In this document: piece after piece, positions 1 to 12,246 of the stretch
Position numbering within the stretch: position 1 is the stretch's first letter
Layout: each line of letters begins with the position of its first letter
Origin: Psoroptes ovis
Lineage: Eukaryota; Arthropoda; Arachnida; Sarcoptiformes; Psoroptidae
NCBI GenBank assembly: GCA_002943765.1
Contig: PQWQ01000005.1
Location: forward strand, 2,729,001-2,793,000
Length of the DNA stretch: 64,000 nucleotides
Reading direction: 5' to 3'
Program-made: the position numbers and the translations under genes
Notes under the pieces: model-generated
Database searches by the model: none
Told to the model about the DNA's origin: nothing
What the model saw: only the letters and a program-made list of their open reading frames with translations

Positions 1-720
1 TGATCTCATTTTTTTGGCTTCGAAATTCAATCATTTAATAATGTATAATCTTACTATTGAATGATACAGATTACCATTCAAAGATTGAAGACATTTTCTA
101 TTCATTCATAGATTCAAGACATTTTAGTTTCATTAATTTGATTCAGAGTTCAAATGTCTACAATTCATCAATGATGATAATATTATGTAACAAAGGTTAT
201 TGTATGTCCATATAATGTAATACACAAGATTATACGTATTAAAATATGGTATACATTTGAATATGTATTACAAGAATAAGGTTACATTTATAAGGTTATA
301 CCATTCATTCATTCATTTATTTGGTCATAAAACCGACAACGATTTAAAGGCTTAAATAATGCACAATGATACACACATTTGAATAGTTGTATGCCAAACA
401 AAAAAAAAACAAGGAATACAAAACAAAAGCAATTATTTTCACTGTGCATAGACATTCAATTGTAATTGTTTCAAAATTTTGATTTTGGTCAAAACAAAAA
501 ACAAAAACATGGAAAAAATAAATCATAATTTATAATTACAATAAGAACAATAATTATTATTATTATTGGTTTAGCATCTCTTTGTGCGTAGGCGAAATGA
601 TGAATTAGAAAAAACATAAAGGAAAAAAGCAAAATTTTTAATTTCCCTGAATTCCTAAATGAAAAAAAAATTCAAAAGATAAATATTTACACCTGTGTCA
701 AGCCATCAGAAATTTTTTGG

Positions 721-803
721 CCAAGTTGTGCGAAAAGTTTTCCATGATTTTCAATGGTGATCCTATGAAGGATTCATGGAGAACTTTATGGACAAACTCG
801 CTA
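721..803. repeat. Degenerate copy of the ~80-bp hairpin element
   Basis: The left arm (726-747) and the reverse complement of the right arm (about 774-796) match at most positions. Both contain the family core G-T-x-C-x-x-x-A-A-G-T-T and end in TCCATGA. The outer ends have decayed and no clear TA flank remains. Confidence 0.5.
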
Positions 804-1660
804 AAATATTTATTATGCAAGATGCATTGATGAATGTTAGAGAATAAACACAAACAAAGCAACTGAAAATAATGAATGAATGAATGGAATTAATGCTTTG
901 TTTTCTTTGATTGAAAAACAAATTCTTCATTCAATTTGCATTCTCAATATATTTTGTGAATAAATATTTTGACAAGTCATCGCTTGCTCAAGTCAAGTCT
1001 TAAGGTTTTTAAGTATTTTCATCACACATTCATTGCTCATTATTTCTGATTATTTAACATTCCACATTCCATTTGATCAAAATCAAATGGAATTCTTTTT
1101 CTTTGATTTATTGAATCAAAGCAAAAAAACAAAGCTCTTATCGATAGAAAAACAAACAAACAAACATTTTTTTTTTTTTTTTTTTGATGAATGCGGAACA
1201 CACACACACACGCACACAGGTAAACAATGAATTTCCAGCCAAACAAACATTGCAGTCATACAGGTAAATACCTACATAATACATTTAAAAAAAAATGTAA
1301 ATAAACAAATACAAACACACAAAACACAATTCAAATACAAACAAATAAACACACACAAATACAAATGTATGTAAATATTGATAAATAATTACGGAATTCA
1401 TTACAACACACAAACAAATGCACACAAATAAATTCAAATTTTTCAAACAATTGACTTGTCGTCGTTTGTTTGTTTGAAATTTGTTTTTCAAAAAATATTT
1501 CAAGATTTATTTTCTTTCGATTTTTTATTGATTTTTAAATCCGGCAATTTCACAATTTTCAAAACATCAACCATTCAACAGGTGTCATTCGTTTGCTGCT
1601 GCTTATTATTATCAAACAATCAATTTGCCATTCTTGAGCATTATTCCGAGCCGTTTATCA

Positions 1661-1685
1661 TTTTTTTTTTTTTTTTTTTTTTTTT
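1661..1685. repeat. Poly(T) tract, 25 bases
   Basis: Uninterrupted T run. Similar tracts occur at 1167-1185 and 21830-21855, and an A run at 55657-55685. No adjacent retroposed gene body was recognised, so it is read as simple sequence. Confidence 0.8.
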
Positions 1686-2097
1686 GGTTTTGAATTTGTT
1701 TTGAAGCTAAAAGCACCTTTAAATTCCGTGTAAATATTGATGCTAAACACTGACGCACACACACATACTAAGGTAAAACACTGAGGTAAAACAATGATTA
1801 TTGTTGTTTTTACCTTTGTACAAACAAATGAACAAATGTACAAATAATAATCATCATTTAAATCTATGAATCAGTGTATGAATAAATGAATAAAAACAAA
1901 CAAACAGAACTCATAAGTAACTCAGGTAGCCGGGTTTTTTTCTCGAAAATTTTTCAAGTTTAAGATTTGAAATATTTTCAATGGTATTTTTGCAATTTCT
2001 TGAATTTTCTTAAAGAATTTCAAACAACAAATTTTACGGGAAATGTCGGTGAAAATATTTACAAATCAAACAAAAGTCATATAAGATTCAACATGAA

Positions 2098-3729
2098 TTA
2101 CTTACTATCAAATTTATTACGATCAATATTCCATTTAGATATGATTAAATTTGTTAAATTATTCAATGATATATCTCCATTCGAGCAACGATTATGTAAA
2201 CGAAATAATTTTGATTCCATTTCTAAATGTTCAAATATTTTTGTACGATTTTCAATGTTATTATTATTTTGATAATTATTATTATCGTTATTCGATGATA
2301 TCGATGATGATGATGTTTGTTTATTATCATTATTATTATTATCAATTGATGATATGTCCATTTTTACATATTTTTGTCCATATGGTTGTTGTTGTTGTTG
2401 TTGCTGTAGCTGTTGATCATAATTACTATTATCATTGATTGTTTCACGTTTAGCTATTTTATGATGTAGCAAATGACTAGTATCACTAATATTATTAATG
2501 GTTTCATTGTTTGATGATATTGATGATATCGATGATGATGATGATGATAATGATAATAAAAATGGCAGTTTTGATGAATCATTATTATTATTATTAACAT
2601 AATCTCTATTTACATATTTATGTTGTTGACATAATTTTATATTATTTGTATTATTACATAATATCACATCATTTGACTTGATAAATTTATTATTATCATT
2701 ATTATTTAATGATGATAATGCTGATAATGATAATGTTGTTGTTGTGGTTGTTGAATTTGGTTCTACGGTTGAATAATCAAAATTAATTATTGTTTCATTG
2801 ATATTCATTGAATTAATATTTGTTTGCTGCTGATTACTATTATGTTGTTGTTGTTGATCATACCTTTGAGCAATATTATTAATATTGTCAGAATTATTCC
2901 GGTTATTATTACGATTATTATCAATAAAACTATGATCAAATTTATTTTTATTTTCGGATGTTGTTTTATCATTACCATTACCATTACCATTACCATTACC
3001 ATTACCATCACCATCACCATCATCATCATCACCATTATCGCCATGACGAGCAGCAACAACAACAACATTGTTATTATTATCGACTATTTCGATTTTACCA
3101 TCATTATTATCGTCATTATTATTTTGATTATCATCATCATTATCATCATCATACACATTATCATCATCAATTACATTATGATGATAATGGTGATAATTAT
3201 GCCATTTAGTTGATTTATCTTTATTAATATTATCACTTAATTCATTAGATTTATGATCAGCTGATAATAGATCATCATTTTGATCGTTTTTATTATGATG
3301 ATTATTATGATTATAATTATAATTATAATCAAAATTTTTACGTTTATCAATCACTTTGAACAAATTATTCGTCATCAATCTTTTTTGTTGGTGATTTTTC
3401 CGATTTTTATTCGAAATAATTAATGATAATAATAATGATGATGATGATGCTGATGATGGTAAAGATAACGGTGGCAGTATTGCTTGCGATATTGATTTAA
3501 ACGGTGTTGGTGGTAATGCTGATGTTGTTGTTGATGATGATGGTGATAAATATGGCGTCGATGATTTCGATGATGATAATGATGATGATGGTGATGATGA
3601 TGATGATGATATCACGTTTGCCGTTGTTGTTGCTGTTGTTCTCGCCGCTGCTGCTGCCGCCGCCGTTTTTCTGGTCAATATTTTCAAATCGGTAGTCGTT
3701 TTCAATGATTGTTCAATGCTGATATTTGC
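2098..3729 (-). CDS. Large low-complexity Ser/Asn/Asp-rich exon of an unrecognised protein
   Basis: This is a single open frame of about 540 codons on the minus strand. It starts in phase 0 after a good acceptor (CTTCAG at 3735-3730), and no ATG opens it, so it is an internal or terminal exon. It begins A-N-I-S-I-E-Q-S, then has an Ala run, Ser/Thr/Pro-rich sequence, and long Asn, Asp, His and Gln runs including an alternating Gly-Asn stretch. Only the last part is non-repetitive: a region with one Cys, N-glycosylation-type Asn-x-Thr sites and the end K-F-D-S-K. It either stops at TAA 2100-2098 or splices out at a GTAAGT donor only a few bases earlier (exon end 2106, phase 1). The exon at 4860-4923 joins it in frame and adds a hydrophobic segment, so this part may be extracellular. 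No family was recognised. Open frame length in such repeat-rich AT DNA makes it likely, not certain, to be coding. Confidence 0.55.
   Translation of the reverse strand, partial: ANISIEQSLKTTTDLKILTRKTAAAAAAARTTATTTANVISSSSSSPSSSLSSSKSSTPYLSPSSSTTTSALPPTPFKSISQAILPPLSLPSSASSSSLLLSLIISNKNRKNHQQKRLMTNNLFKVIDKRKNFDYNYNYNHNNHHNKNDQNDDLLSADHKSNELSDNINKDKSTKWHNYHHYHHNVIDDDNVYDDDNDDDNQNNNDDNNDGKIEIVDNNNNVVVVAARHGDNGDDDDGDGDGNGNGNGNGNGNDKTTSENKNKFDHSFIDNNRNNNRNNSDNINNIAQRYDQQQQHNSNQQQTNINSMNINETIINFDYSTVEPNSTTTTTTLSLSALSSLNNNDNNKFIKSNDVILCNNTNNIKLCQQHKYVNRDYVNNNNNDSSKLPFLLSLSSSSSSISSISSNNETINNISDTSHLLHHKIAKRETINDNSNYDQQLQQQQQQQPYGQKYVKMDISSIDNNNNDNKQTSSSSISSNNDNNNYQNNNNIENRTKIFEHLEMESKLFRLHNRCSNGDISLNNLTNLIISKWNIDRNKFDSK
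2970..3036. repeat. Hexanucleotide/trinucleotide microsatellite inside coding sequence
   Basis: Tandem ATTACC units on the plus strand grade into ATCACC and ATC units. Read on the minus strand they encode alternating Gly-Asn followed by Gly-Asp and Asp residues. The length is divisible by the codon size, so unit gain or loss keeps the frame of the host exon. Confidence 0.8.
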
Positions 3730-4859
3730 CTGAAGAGGATAAATCAGATTAAAAAGATGGATTTCGGATTAATTTTGATTAATTAATTTTTCAAAGATTA
3801 TTTTTTAAAATCATATGAAAGTAAATGGAATTTTTCAAATTCCATAAATTCCATTAAAAATTAAATGAAATTGAATGTACACATGTGAACGATTGATTCG
3901 TAACGACTGTATTTGTCTGATATCTTTCCACCAAAACACATTATCTATGATGATATGGATACATGTGAGAAATAATGTATTTTCAATCGTTTTTTTTTTC
4001 AAAAATAAATAACAGGTAGGTGTTGGTGGTGGTGATAGCGGTGGTGGATAGGTATTATTATCATCATTATCAATTTCATTTCATTTAATAAATTTAAATT
4101 TTTCAGGTGTGCATTTTTCTACAAAGATACATGTGTTTGTCTGCCTAAGACAGTATTTTATATATGGGTAAATGATGATGATTTTTTGCGAAAAATAAAA
4201 ATAATTTCGTATTCGATTCATCAAATTTTTAAATTGAAATTTATCTGTGAATGTATTTCACCATAGATTTCATATAGAACTGAAATGTGGATTCATCATT
4301 TTATATATTATTTGATTTGAAATGTTTTATTTATTTCAAATATTTTCTTGAACGATTTCAATAAACACATATAATCATCGTTATTTATTAATGGTTTTCA
4401 AGAGAAGAAAATTGAATGAATCCATTATACTTCGGTGCATGTTTGTTTGTAAATTTTCAATTTTTAATTTATAAATTTTTCAATTTTCAATAATTTATTA
4501 TATATTTATATCGTGTGTATGTAGGCGTTTTATGAATGTAATATGTACACAGATAAATACATTTGAAACTTTTCTATGAGATTTTCAATTGAAATTAAAT
4601 TTTTTAAATTTTTGAGGAATTTATATTGAAAAAAAAATTAAAAATTTCATAATTGAAATATTGGATTGGATTGTACAAAATGTTTGATGTCAATTTTTCA
4701 ATTGATTTCATTGATTTGAATCAGTAGAAAACTTTTTGGACAATCAAAACAAGTAGTGTCTGAAATGATTTGATTTTTTTCAATAAAAAATTATTGAAAA
4801 ATTTAAAAAGTAAACAAAAATATTTCAAATAAAAAATCGATTTAAAAATATATACTCAC
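3730..4859 (-). other. Probable intron between the hydrophobic exon and the large Ser/Asn exon
   Basis: AT-rich, with no other open frame worth noting. It contains a degenerate hairpin-element copy at 4661-4748 and a GGT-rich patch near 4015-4050. It is called an intron only because the flanking exons carry matching splice signals and phases. Confidence 0.35.
4661..4748. repeat. Degenerate copy of the hairpin element
   Basis: The left arm (about 4667-4684, GATTGTACAAAATGTTT) pairs with the right arm (about 4728-4748, AACTTTTTGGACAATC). It is diverged from the family consensus, and it lies within the probable intron. Confidence 0.4.
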
Positions 4860-4923
4860 AATAACACATAATGGGCAATGAATAATGATGACAAACACAA
4901 AGATTGCCGTAAAGATTATGATT
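4860..4923 (-). CDS. Candidate exon coding a signal peptide core or membrane span
   Basis: The stretch has an acceptor (TTCTAG just above 4923) and a donor (GTGAGT starting at 4859). It is 64 bases: one base completing a codon plus 21 codons. The residues are almost all hydrophobic (Ile, Phe, Val, Ala, Leu, with H-C-P-L-C near the end). It ends in phase 0, exactly what the 3729-2098 exon needs, giving a joint V-I-A-N-I-S. That junction could be a signal-peptidase site or the outer end of a membrane span. The preceding exon, which must supply the start Met, was not found. Matching splice phase is the main support; short hydrophobic frames are common by chance in this DNA. Confidence 0.4.
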
Positions 4924-6895
4924 CTAGAAAAATGAGAAATGAAACGAAGAGATTAATATTTAAAATTAAATCAAGTCAAAATCAAATTAAATTGAATCAT
5001 AAAAATAGATTAAAATTAAAATTAAATTCCATTGATTGTAATTGAAAATTGATTTAAATTACAATTTCGGTAAATTTTGTCGTAAATATTAATATTAAAT
5101 GAAATCACACAGACCATTGACTCATTCATTCAATCAGTCAATCATTTAACCATTAATCATCATCACCAATGATAACAAGCAAGCAAGCGAGCAAACTCAA
5201 CAAAATCAAACAAACATTCAGCTAACATTCAAACAAAATTCCAATAACAACAACAACAAATTTCAATAACAACAAATCCAAAAATGGTCAAAAACAAACA
5301 AACAACAAAAACGATTGACCAACAATAATAATTGAATAACTGTTTGGTGAATTTTGAATTCAATTATTTATGAAATTTTATGAATAAATCAATCGAAATC
5401 AATAAATAATCAATCGAATCGAGTGAATCAATTGCATTCAATCCAGTCCAAATCAATAATGTTCAATATGAAATAAAAATCATTTTCAAACATCTTCAAA
5501 AATCAATTGATGCGGCCAATGCAATTTTTGTATGAAAATTGTTTAATTTATTGCTTGTTGTTGTTGTTGTTTGATGTTTCAACAAGTTGTAAACCTTTTA
5601 TTTTTGCCAAACATTTTATTAAACATTTTTACACCAAACGACCTGTTAAGCATCCTTGTAATAAATGTAATAATTGCTTAACATTTTGGCAAAATTAAAT
5701 TAAAAAAATTCCAATCTACAATTTTAACTAAATGAAATTCAATGATTTCATTGCAATTCAATGTAATTTTATTACAAATTTTTTTTTTCATTTTTGCGAA
5801 AGAATCAAATCAAATAAAAATGCTTTTGTGATTTATTGTTTTTTTCAATGAGAACAAACAAACAGCAAAAAACAAATTGACACAATTATCATGAGTAATC
5901 TCAAATCGAAAATAATGTTGTACTGTTTGTACTAGGGAACCGTCATCATCATCATCATCATCAGCATCAATGATTAATAAAATCAAATAAATCATTGAAT
6001 CATTTGATTGAAACAAATGTTTTTCAATTTCTAAACAATTTTTGAGATATCGCGATTTGGTATTTCGTTCGTTAATACCCTGTATATGTTGGCGTATTGT
6101 ATTTGGAAGCAGCCAGCCAGTCACAAAACGTCAAACCAAGATTATATATGGCTTGATTTGTCAGTGATTTTAAACCAAAAATGGAGAGTCAAACGACAAA
6201 AAGAAATTTAATCAAAGTCGATTTAACAAAGTCTACGTGTTTTAGGCAGTAAATGATGTAAATCAATGGAAGAAATGGAAAAAATGTAAATCAGGTGATC
6301 AAAGCATCTTATTTTTACAACCTGTTGATTCAATGATCAGCAATAATTTTTGAAAATTTTTTTTTCGCGCCAAAACAACAAAATTCCGTCAATGAAACTA
6401 AGGAATTCGGTTCTAATCCCTGAGGCTGACATTCATGAATGATGGAAACAAAAAATTTTACGACAAACAGCCAGAAAAGACAAACAAAATATCAATCGAT
6501 CAAATAATGCTACAAATCCATGGGGATTATTTCATAATATTTCCAATTTAAAGACAGGAAAATGTCAACAAATGCGAACAACAAAAAAACAAATGTAATT
6601 CAAATCATAAAAATATTTCAAATCAAAGTAAATCACACATGTTGGATTTTACATTGAAACTGAATCATTTTCATGAATCAAGTCAATTCAAATTCGGATA
6701 CAAATCAATTGTAAACATTAGCTTTGAACTGAAATAAATCTGCGATTCATAAAAATTTCAATCGAGATTATTCAATCATCAGAAAAAAAAAATTGAATAA
6801 GTCATAATTCATAATCAAACAAGATTGTAAATTCACATTTATGACCTGACCACATGTTTTATATATGTGCTTGAAAACAACATACAAATGAAATA

Positions 6896-6976
6896 TCAGG
6901 CCGTCCGAAAAGTTCATTCCGCTAAATCAATTGAGTTGCTCAGTTAAAATCGGCCAGAACTTTCTGGACAATCTAA
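6896..6976 (+). mobile_element. MITE-like ~81-bp hairpin element (mariner-like ends)
   Basis: Terminal inverted repeats are TCAGGCCGTCCGAAAAGTTC and the complement of a right end reading G-A-A-C-T-T-T-C-T-G-G-A-C-A-A-T-C-T-A-A. TA dinucleotides flank both sides, as expected for mariner-type target duplication. The central part is of the CCGCTTAA..CGGCC type, used here to define plus orientation. No room for a transposase. Confidence 0.75.
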
Positions 6977-7244
6977 TATTTATTCAATTGTCAAGCAATG
7001 ACAATTCGGGATACAAAATAATACAAAATCAAACACAAACGAATCGAAATGGAAATATAAATAAATAAACACCAAACCAATGGCATTCACAAGATGTTTA
7101 AAGCCATCGAATTGCTGCGAAAAAAAATGAATTTAATCGAAATAGTCAATGACTAAGTGCGTGAGCGTAGGCGCGCTTAAAAAAAATTCAAATGACAACT
7201 GACAACTGTCAACTGAATGAAAGAAAAAAAACTGTAATAAAATA

Positions 7245-7325
7245 TTAGGTTGTCCGGAAAGTTCCCTCCGCTTAATCGAATAGAGTTGTTCATGAAAATC
7301 GGCCAGAACTTTCCGGACAGCCTAA
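7245..7325 (+). mobile_element. MITE-like ~81-bp hairpin element (near-consensus copy)
   Basis: It begins TTAGGTTGTCCGGAAAGTTC and ends in the near-perfect complement (GAACTTTCCGGACAGCCTAA). A TA precedes it; the right flank is TT. It has the same orientation as the copy 270 bases to the left. Confidence 0.8.
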
Positions 7326-10041
7326 TTCATATATCAATGACAATCATCAAAATCATTCGCAACAGAAAAAAAAAATCTCTGAAAATCCATAAATTGAAAT
7401 AAATGATACATTTTATGTTGTAGTCGTGTGTGCAATATGCCGACAATATTGGATTGAAAATAATAATCATATTTCCAATCACCTAGGCAACAACTGAACC
7501 ATCATCATCGAAGACTTGTGGTTTGTGTGAGTGTGTGGTGAAATGTTTATTGATATTCAAAAACACACACACACACTGATTCAAATCATTTTGATGTTTA
7601 TGTGATATTTACACACCATTATCATCAATCACCATCGGTGCTATTTATTGCTGATATTATCAGCATATCAGCAGGATCAGTTTTTTGTCACCTCCACAAG
7701 TATTAAATGGAAGATATTTTACTTTGAAATCTTAGAAATATTCAAAATAATCTTGGAAATCTTTGATATTTTGAAACAGAATTTTATTATTTTGTATTTA
7801 TGAAGATTTTCAAATGTTTTTTCCCGAACAAAATTTGCATTCAACGAACAACAATGTATCAAATGCAGTGATATATTTTAATTCAAAATAATTTGAATAT
7901 ATAAAAAAAATAATCCCACATATTTAAATGAATAATACCATTCGAAAATTTTCAAAAAATAAAATTGCCTGCAGTCTCAACAAATAATAATGATGATAAT
8001 AATAATAATTGACAGATTTATGGTCATGAATTATTGATTTATTCATTTGTTTATTACCATTTAACTTTGTTGGAAATATTTGAAAAAATAAAAACGGAGA
8101 AGTTTGAAACATTTTTCTTAAAACATTTTTGAATACGAAATCATTTCAAGTAATATTCAACGAGATTAATTAACATGATATGAATCATTGATTCATTTAT
8201 CATCATCAGTGTTCATTTATTCAAATTGATAATCATCAAATGATGATCATTTTTTCGAATGAAATTTTTGAATAAATGCGGATACATTGTTTCAAGAGAT
8301 GGACCTTTCAATTTTTTGAATTTTTTTCGATGAATCTGAACCAAGGTTTGATTCGGTCATGGATCAAAGCAAGCAATTTTGTATTACAAACAATAGATAT
8401 TTGATTACGATCGATCAATCATCATTTGTGAAACCTACAAATGATCAGGGTAAATATGATCATTTGTTGACAATTATTGACCATTTTATTTTATTTTTTG
8501 TGTACGTGTGGTCTATTCAAATGATCAATTTGTAAATAATTTTCTTCGGACAAATCACAAATTGCTTTGTCAATCGATTGATCGATCAATCATTTTTCAT
8601 CATTGGTGTTTGTCATTTGAAAATAATTTACATTAAATGTCACACACATATGATCAATGATTAACTGAATCGAAATCAAATTAAAAGTCAATCAATTATC
8701 AGTTAGGTGATTGAATTGACAATTTAATAGAAAGTACAATAGGAAAACCAACAAAAAAACCGGAAAACAAAGGGTTAAATCAATATAATAAAAAGCAGTG
8801 AATTAATCAATCAATCAAAAACTATTTGATTGATTAATTTACAGTATTTTTTTTTCCGAATGTAAATACCATGAAATTTCAAAATTCAAAATAGGATTAA
8901 TAATAGTCAAGGTTTGAATTGACCACACAGATGACCACATGAAATTTTAAGCCTTCGAGGCCTCATAGATCGAATCTTCATGATCGAGCAGCCGAATGGC
9001 CGACAGAAATCAATTAATCAACTCAAATCAAGGAAAAAAAATGATAATTCACCGATCATTATTACTACCAACAATGGTATCATCAATACAACAAATGATC
9101 AATGGAAATATATTCAAGGTTTTTTCACTTTATGATAGATTTCGAATGAAAAATAAAATCATTCATCATTTTCACTTCATAATAATAAATGACCGAAATT
9201 CACAGATGAAACCAAATGAACCAAAAGGACCAAACAGACCAAAGAGAACAATGGGCCAAAAAATTAATGGATTGAATACATGAACCAAAATCAGTATTGA
9301 CCACTCAATTTGGCCTCAGGTCACAGCATAGAAAGAAACAAGGTGGAAAAGTCAAAAGAAAAAAGAAATCAAAGAGATAAAAATATCAGAAAAATTATGA
9401 CCAACAAAAATTTTTTGTACACAAGTAAGAAAACAGGGTCATTAATAAAGTCATTTTCAGAGGAAAATCGAGTAAAATGAGATGAAATGAATCGATTTCA
9501 ATACAAATATATTCAATTTCACATATGAACACACACAAACACAAATGCAAACACACAAATGCAACATGTATCTGCAGGTAAATCGATTGGAAAATTGTCA
9601 AAAATTCAAAAAAAAAACATTGAAATTTGTCAAATTTTTACAAAATTGAGCAATCGAATCAATTTTTGTAATTGATCATACATCATACATCATACACATT
9701 CCATCTTGAAACAAATCAACACACATTGATATATCAAAGCGTATAAATATATAGCGTAGGATCACAATTTTTCTCATGAAAAAATTTCAAAAATATCAGT
9801 GTTTCAATTAAAATTTAAATGAATTTTGAATGAATATTTGTTTTTTCAAAGATTTCTGTCAACAAATCGAAATTTAATTCATTCATTGATTTATATATTT
9901 ACATATAGCCGATTATTAAATTGAATATGAATAATCAGAACAACGATAATCACTTGTGTATGTAACGATAATCATTGATTTTCAACTATGATTTTCAATG
10001 ATTAATCTTTAGTTCATTAATCTTTTATTTTGTTGAAAATA

Positions 10042-10121
10042 TTAGGTTGTCCGAAAAGTTCATTCCGCTTAATTAATCAAGTTGCTGATGAAAATCGGCC
10101 AGAACTTTCCGGACAACCTAA
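10042..10121 (+). mobile_element. MITE-like 80-bp hairpin element with TA duplication
   Basis: It begins TTAGGTTGTCCGAAAAGTTC and ends GAACTTTCCGGACAACCTAA. TA flanks both sides exactly. Central sequence and orientation match the copies at 6896 and 7245. Confidence 0.8.
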
Positions 10122-10288
10122 TATTTGATGTAGGCGTGTGTTTATTTCTGTATCGATTAATTTTATGAAAAACAGGTAGGTAGGTGTTTAGTACTTTTGA
10201 TTTGACAACTGTGAATCGATTTTTTCAGAAACGAAAAAATTAATTAAACAAATTCTAAGAAATTAATTTCTTTCATTAATTCCAAATA

Positions 10289-10369
10289 TTAGGTTGTCCG
10301 GAAAATTCGTTCCGTTTAAAATGTATATTTTCAACAAAAAATTCGGCCAGAACTTTACGGACAACCTAA
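10289..10369 (+). mobile_element. MITE-like 81-bp hairpin element with TA duplication
   Basis: It begins TTAGGTTGTCCGGAAAATTC and ends GAACTTTACGGACAACCTAA, with TA on both sides. It lies 167 bases after the previous copy, in the same orientation, and differs from it in the centre. Confidence 0.78.
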
Positions 10370-12165
10370 TACTTTGATTGAAATACGAAAATGATTAAGG
10401 AAGATGATTCGACGAATATCTTTCATATGATTATCATTAAGCATCTCGAATGAATATCACTATCAAGATTCGAAAATAAAAAAGATTTATGAAGATTTTC
10501 ATAAGAAAAAGAAAAAAGCAGCTTCAAATTACACATTTCACACATTAACACTAACATTAAATGTGAATGATATGTGTTTGACACCATCGATTGCTGAACG
10601 TTGTTAAACAACAAATGTTTTTTAGAAAATTTTCAAAAGAAATGAAAATAATAAGAAGAAAAAATGAGCAAAATTCAAAGCAAAGCAAACATGGAAATAT
10701 TAATTTCAATTTCTTTGGAATTGTCTTCGGAGAACGAAAAAATGAAAATCAAAAACTTGAAATTGAAAATTGCTGGCATTTGTAATTAATCAAATACTAA
10801 TATTAATAATGATAATTAACATCGAAATTTTGAAAAAATCATAATTCAAATTGAATCCAGTTTGATTCAATCATTGAATTTGACATTTTTCAAAATATTG
10901 AATTTTCAATTGATTAATAATGAGATAATTATTTGAAAAAGAACCGATAAAATGAGATTAGGAGATATCGTTTGATTGATTGATTGATGGATGAATGAAT
11001 AAGATGGCAGAGATAATGAAATGTCATCATCAAATTACAGTGAATTTTACACCATTGAAAAGATCATAATGAAAAATCATAAGTTCATCATTAATTAATG
11101 AATGAATCGATCGTCAAACGACTTGATTAATCTGAAATCCATTTCCATTTTTTATGATAAAGTCGAGATTTGGGCTAAGAAAGCCAAAGCCATTGATCAA
11201 TCATTCGGCACATGACCACAATGGACCATGATCAATGGTCCAGAGAAAATAAAAAATCATTAATCTTTGGGGGTACCTTGTAAGTATGACAGAATTACAA
11301 CCATTATTATCATGTATGTAATCATAGGTTCAAACCTTGCGCACACATGGAAAAACACAAATCATTTGTTGAATCATATGAACCCTATCATTTTGTTCAA
11401 AATCCGAAAAAATCAAACCGAAAATTGAAAGGTTAAAATGACGAAACACACATATTTTTGAAACTTCAAAGGTCTACAAGGTATCTGATCATATATTTTT
11501 AAAATTAAAAAAAAAATGAAAAATCAAAGGTTAAATTTAAATGTTTAGCGATAGGCGTGCGTGCTTGCCTGCACACATAAAGGTACAAGGTTTGTACCTG
11601 AAAAAAATAAAAATTGTTTACAAATCAACAGGTTTGTAAAATGTAATTGAAAGAAATTTTCATTGAAAAAAATTGAAATTGAATTCATTTATTTCATTTT
11701 CATTTTCGATTCATTTCATTTCAATTTCGTATTTCATATAATTGAATTTTACTTGTCTCTTACTATATTCAACAATGAATCATTCACACACATAATACAC
11801 ACATATAATACACATAATATGTAATAATAACCAGATTCAAAAGATTTTTTTGTTTGTCGGCTTATTTTTTTTTTTAATTTTTTGTATTCATTTCAGTCAT
11901 AATTTCATATGAATGAATGAACACACACATACAAAAAAACCCCATACAATATATCAATCAATGATCATTGTAGGTAATAAGGTAATAAACGACAACACCG
12001 AATAGGAATCATAAAAAATTCATAATGAAATTATGAATTTTTTTTTTGTTCACCAAGACATTACTCGTAATAAGACATTTTTCACTTTTACTCACTCTTT
12101 GGTTGGTGAAAATGCTTCAAGGAAAAAAGGAAAGAATTCACTGGTTACATTGGTCAATGAAAATA

Positions 12166-12246
12166 TTGGTATGTCCGAAAAGTTTTCCACTATTAAACAA
12201 TGAAAATGTTCATTGAAAACCGTTGAAAACTTTTCGGACATTCCAA
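12166..12246. mobile_element. MITE-like 81-bp hairpin element, variant subfamily
   Basis: It begins TTGGTATGTCCGAAAAGTTT and ends with the complementary AAACTTTTCGGACATTCCAA, flanked by TA on both sides. The GTAT/ATTC change relative to the main family occurs in both arms, so pairing is mostly kept. Confidence 0.72.

Larger units (their letters stand above)
1..2097. other. AT-rich non-coding flank, no gene recognised
   Basis: No open frame here looks like a protein. The short frames are driven by A/T runs and by CA/TG-rich simple sequence (CA-type stretches near 1199-1220 and 1310-1420). Poly(T) tracts lie at 1167-1185 and 1661-1685. A degenerate copy of the hairpin element lies at 721-803. 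The minus-strand gene whose large exon ends near 2100 may continue into this stretch, but no convincing further exon was found. Confidence 0.5.

Noticed and set aside
2805..3213. Open frames on both strands opposite the low-complexity exon, rich in Met/Val/Ile or His/Tyr
   Set aside because: They are antisense or shifted readings of the same trinucleotide and hexanucleotide repeats, with no start or splice context.
11325..11345. GGTTCAAACC, resembling a tRNA B-box
   Set aside because: No A-box or cloverleaf can be made with the upstream sequence. No tRNA gene was found anywhere in the window.
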